Assembly (NCBI RefSeq): GCF_009789555.1
Contig: NZ_CP046902.1
Coordinates: forward strand, 918,001-982,000
Origin: Stutzerimonas stutzeri
Lineage (GTDB): Bacteria; Pseudomonadota; Gammaproteobacteria; Pseudomonadales; Pseudomonadaceae
Direction of reading: 5' to 3'
Length of the DNA stretch: 64,000 bases
Shown here: piece by piece, positions 61,969 to 64,000 of the stretch
Position numbering within the stretch: position 1 is the first letter of the stretch
How the letters are laid out: each line of letters starts with the position of its first letter
Made by a program: the position numbers and the translations under genes
Notes under the pieces: model-generated
The model's database searches: none
What the model saw: the letters and a program-made list of their open reading frames with translations, nothing else
Told to the model about the DNA's origin: nothing

Positions 61969-62604
61969 TTGGACGGTAAAGAGAAGCGAAGAAGTTATTT
62001 TGATGAGCCAGAGGCGAGCCGGGAATTTCATAGCTCATTTTATAAGTTCCTAGACGCGCTGTATAAGCGCTCTGTTGGGCAATATATTCCGTCGCAAAAC
62101 TTGCAGTCCCTTAAACACGGTGGCGAATTTTCTCATCCCGGTGCGCCCCAGGCTTTCATAAGTGGAATGCGTGAGCACAGAACTGAATTCTCTATAAAGC
62201 ATCAACAGATCATAGATAATGACCTTTCAGTAATTCCGAAAGCAATCGAATCGGTTTTGGATCAAATGCGTAAGTCATTTGCCCAAACAATGTATTCAAC
62301 AATAAGCGATTCGTGCGAGCTTTCAGGGAATGTTGTGGATGCGAAGGCCGAGGGCTCGGCATCAGCGGCTTTTTTAAAAATGCTAGAGACAATCGAGTTT
62401 ACGGCAGATAAAGATGGAAATGTAAGTCTTCCTCAGATTCACATGGGGCCGGAGGCATTTGAAACTTTTACCGCGCAAATGAAAGAAATGCCGCCGGATA
62501 TGGAAGCCAGAATTGAGGCAATTAAAGCTGAAAAAATAAAGAAGGCTCAAGAGGCGGAGGAAAGCAGAAAGGCTCGGTTTTTGAGATATGGAGATTCAGA
62601 GTGA
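61969..62604 (+). CDS. Helical protein, island operon second gene
   Basis: TTG 61969 is preferred because TAAGGGTGG precedes it with good spacing; the frame is open back to 61906, but that part overlaps the first gene. The product has 211 residues, mainly helical and charged, with a long C-terminal helix (IEAIKAEKIKKAQEAEESRK) that could be a coiled coil. There is no signal peptide or membrane segment. Codon use is much more AT-rich than elsewhere. It overlaps the caspase-like gene by four bases (GTGA), so the two should be coexpressed. Family unknown. Confidence 0.6.
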   Translation: MDGKEKRRSYFDEPEASREFHSSFYKFLDALYKRSVGQYIPSQNLQSLKHGGEFSHPGAPQAFISGMREHRTEFSIKHQQIIDNDLSVIPKAIESVLDQMRKSFAQTMYSTISDSCELSGNVVDAKAEGSASAAFLKMLETIEFTADKDGNVSLPQIHMGPEAFETFTAQMKEMPPDMEARIEAIKAEKIKKAQEAEESRKARFLRYGDSE

Positions 62605-64000
62605 GAGTCTTGATTGCGATAGGGTGTGACGCTTACCAGCATGTCGGCCCACTAAACGGCGCAGAAAGAGATGCCAGAAGAATGTTCGAGTGCCTAGTTC
62701 GGGAAGAGGTAGGCGATTACGATATGGCCTCTTCAAGGTTGCTCCTATCTCCTACAATAAACGAGGTTAGAGAGTGCATCCAAGAGACTTTGCTTTCGGC
62801 ACCGAATGTAGAAGCATTCACTTTTTTCTTTGCTGGACATGGTCATGTGTCGTCCAGCAGTTTCTATATGTTAGTGAAAGATTCTCGCTGTGGCTCCCTT
62901 TCGATGTCCGCGTTATCTCTAGCAGACCTTTTCAAGTGCCTCAATGAAGCGAGGCCTAACCAGACAAATATTATTATTGATGCCTGCGAAAGTGGCGGGC
63001 TAATAACTGATTTGAGTATGCTTCTTAAGCCGGAGCTTCTCGGCGACGCAGGCACGCCATCAGTAACTCTAGTTGCAACTGCAGGCAAAGATCAAACGGC
63101 CGGTGAGACTCCAAGCGGGGGATTCGGAACAAGCGCAATATTAGACTGTATCGAAGGCAAAGATTTTATTCAGGACAGTAATAGTGCATTAGATTTGGTA
63201 GAAATAGGTCGGCGCATTTCTGTGCACCTCGCAAAATTTGACCAAAACCCGATCGTATGGGGATTGAATTTATATGGTCCTCCTAGTTTCTGCAGAAATC
63301 CAAGATATGGAAGTGATTCAACTGCGCCGTTAAGGAGCTTGATTCAAGAGTGGCCATCGGCTAATGAAGAGTCTGCAGGCTTAACCCAAAAAAATCTGTG
63401 GTCTTTATATAATGCACTGCACACGGAATGGGAGCCAGAAAAATTTAGCTCAGCTACTAAAGAGTTGCTTGAGTCATGTAAACAAGATTCGGCTGTATTA
63501 AGTGGTTTGATTTATCGCCTTGCCACGACATTCTCAGTTAGGGCTCAAGAATCAGATGACATGTATAGGCCCTGTCAGGTATCTGCTGCTCTCGCATCCT
63601 GCCTAATTCCCTATACATCTGATGCAGAGATTGCTCAGCGCACACAGGATTTGATGGATCAGTGTTGCGCCGCGATAATGAAAGCAACGGAATCCCTGTT
63701 TGAGGAATTGCAAATTAGCAAGTACGCGATTCTTTCGCCCAGCGGAATTGGGATGTCCGAGTTATATTACCTTCCAGTCAGGATTTCAAAAATATTGGGC
63801 TGGTCGGCAGCTTCGACGTTAATCAGCGCAAACGATGAACAGAATAGTCAGGCGAAGGATCAGTTCACAAGATTGCTGCAATTTGTGCTTGAAAATTACC
63901 CTAACAGTGTTTTGGCAATCAACGACGTACAGGCGCCATATTGGGGTTTAGTTATCGCAAGGGCTGTAAGCCTAGGCCTAATGGATGAAGCGGAACTGCT
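62601..64000 (+). CDS. Caspase-like (peptidase C14) protein, C-terminus outside window
   Basis: GTG 62601 opens a frame of at least 466 residues, cut by the window end. Residues 1-230 or so form a caspase-type protease: VRVLIAIGCDAY strand, catalytic histidine H80 in FFFAGHGH and catalytic cysteine C129 in IIIDACESGG, followed by VATAGKDQTAGE. The rest, from about 250, is mostly helical and of unknown family. Caspase-like proteases in islands often serve as suicide effectors in phage defence, inferred here from context and overlap with the preceding gene. Confidence 0.8.
   Translation, partial: MRVLIAIGCDAYQHVGPLNGAERDARRMFECLVREEVGDYDMASSRLLLSPTINEVRECIQETLLSAPNVEAFTFFFAGHGHVSSSSFYMLVKDSRCGSLSMSALSLADLFKCLNEARPNQTNIIIDACESGGLITDLSMLLKPELLGDAGTPSVTLVATAGKDQTAGETPSGGFGTSAILDCIEGKDFIQDSNSALDLVEIGRRISVHLAKFDQNPIVWGLNLYGPPSFCRNPRYGSDSTAPLRSLIQEWPSANEESAGLTQKNLWSLYNALHTEWEPEKFSSATKELLESCKQDSAVLSGLIYRLATTFSVRAQESDDMYRPCQVSAALASCLIPYTSDAEIAQRTQDLMDQCCAAIMKATESLFEELQISKYAILSPSGIGMSELYYLPVRISKILGWSAASTLISANDEQNSQAKDQFTRLLQFVLENYPNSVLAINDVQAPYWGLVIARAVSLGLMDEAEL

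Overview
The window is GC-rich gammaproteobacterial DNA that fits Pseudomonas sensu lato. It carries the oxyR-recG pair, an upstream YbaK/HDOD gene, REP elements of the GTGGGAG type, a tRNA-Sec gene and a full second flagellar cluster. A Stutzerimonas-like organism is a reasonable guess, because lateral flagella of short wavelength are classically described for P. stutzeri relatives. No species-level marker such as 16S is present, so this remains an inference.

Layout. 1-13.4 kb holds ordinary chromosomal genes: a partial HDOD protein, recG, oxyR, a sugar-nucleotide-epimerase-like protein, a zinc alcohol/formaldehyde dehydrogenase, a small membrane protein, an AEC transporter, a methyltransferase plus iron redox enzyme pair, a PilZ protein, an MFS transporter and a dienelactone hydrolase.

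13.5-48.9 kb is one contiguous lateral (Laf/Flag-2 type) flagellar locus. The leftward operon fliMNPQR-flhBA encodes the switch and export gate. It diverges from the sigma-54 activator gene lafK and fliEFGHIJ (base, switch, export ATPase). Then come flgMN, a sigma-54 promoter, and fliD-fliS-fliT-fliK-fliL-fliA-motA-motB (the lafBCDEFSTU set). A leftward block follows: a small membrane protein, a ToxR-like membrane regulator (LafZ-like), flagellin lafA and flgA. Last are flgBCDEFGHIJKL and a lafW-like gene. LafK with sigma-54 should drive early genes, FliA with its antagonist FlgM the late ones, and MotAB power rotation with protons. No flhF, fleN, fliO or chemotaxis genes are seen, so placement and chemotaxis must come from elsewhere.

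49-60.7 kb holds a periplasmic lactonase-like protein, an ECF42-type sigma-factor operon with two DGPF (YCII) proteins and a SnoaL-like protein, a tandem REP-repeat block, a DctBD-like two-component system, a SulP transporter with a tandem UspA protein, and a cyclopropane fatty acid synthase.

60.9-64 kb begins with tRNA-Sec. Beyond it the base composition drops visibly and an atypical rightward operon starts: a single-TM protein, a helical protein with a TTG start, and a caspase-like protease that runs off the end. This island is the best candidate for an undescribed, possibly defence-related, system. A nested, exactly centred 60-bp dyad between fliM and lafK and a ToxR/ToxS-like gene pair beside the flagellin gene are the most interesting regulatory observations.
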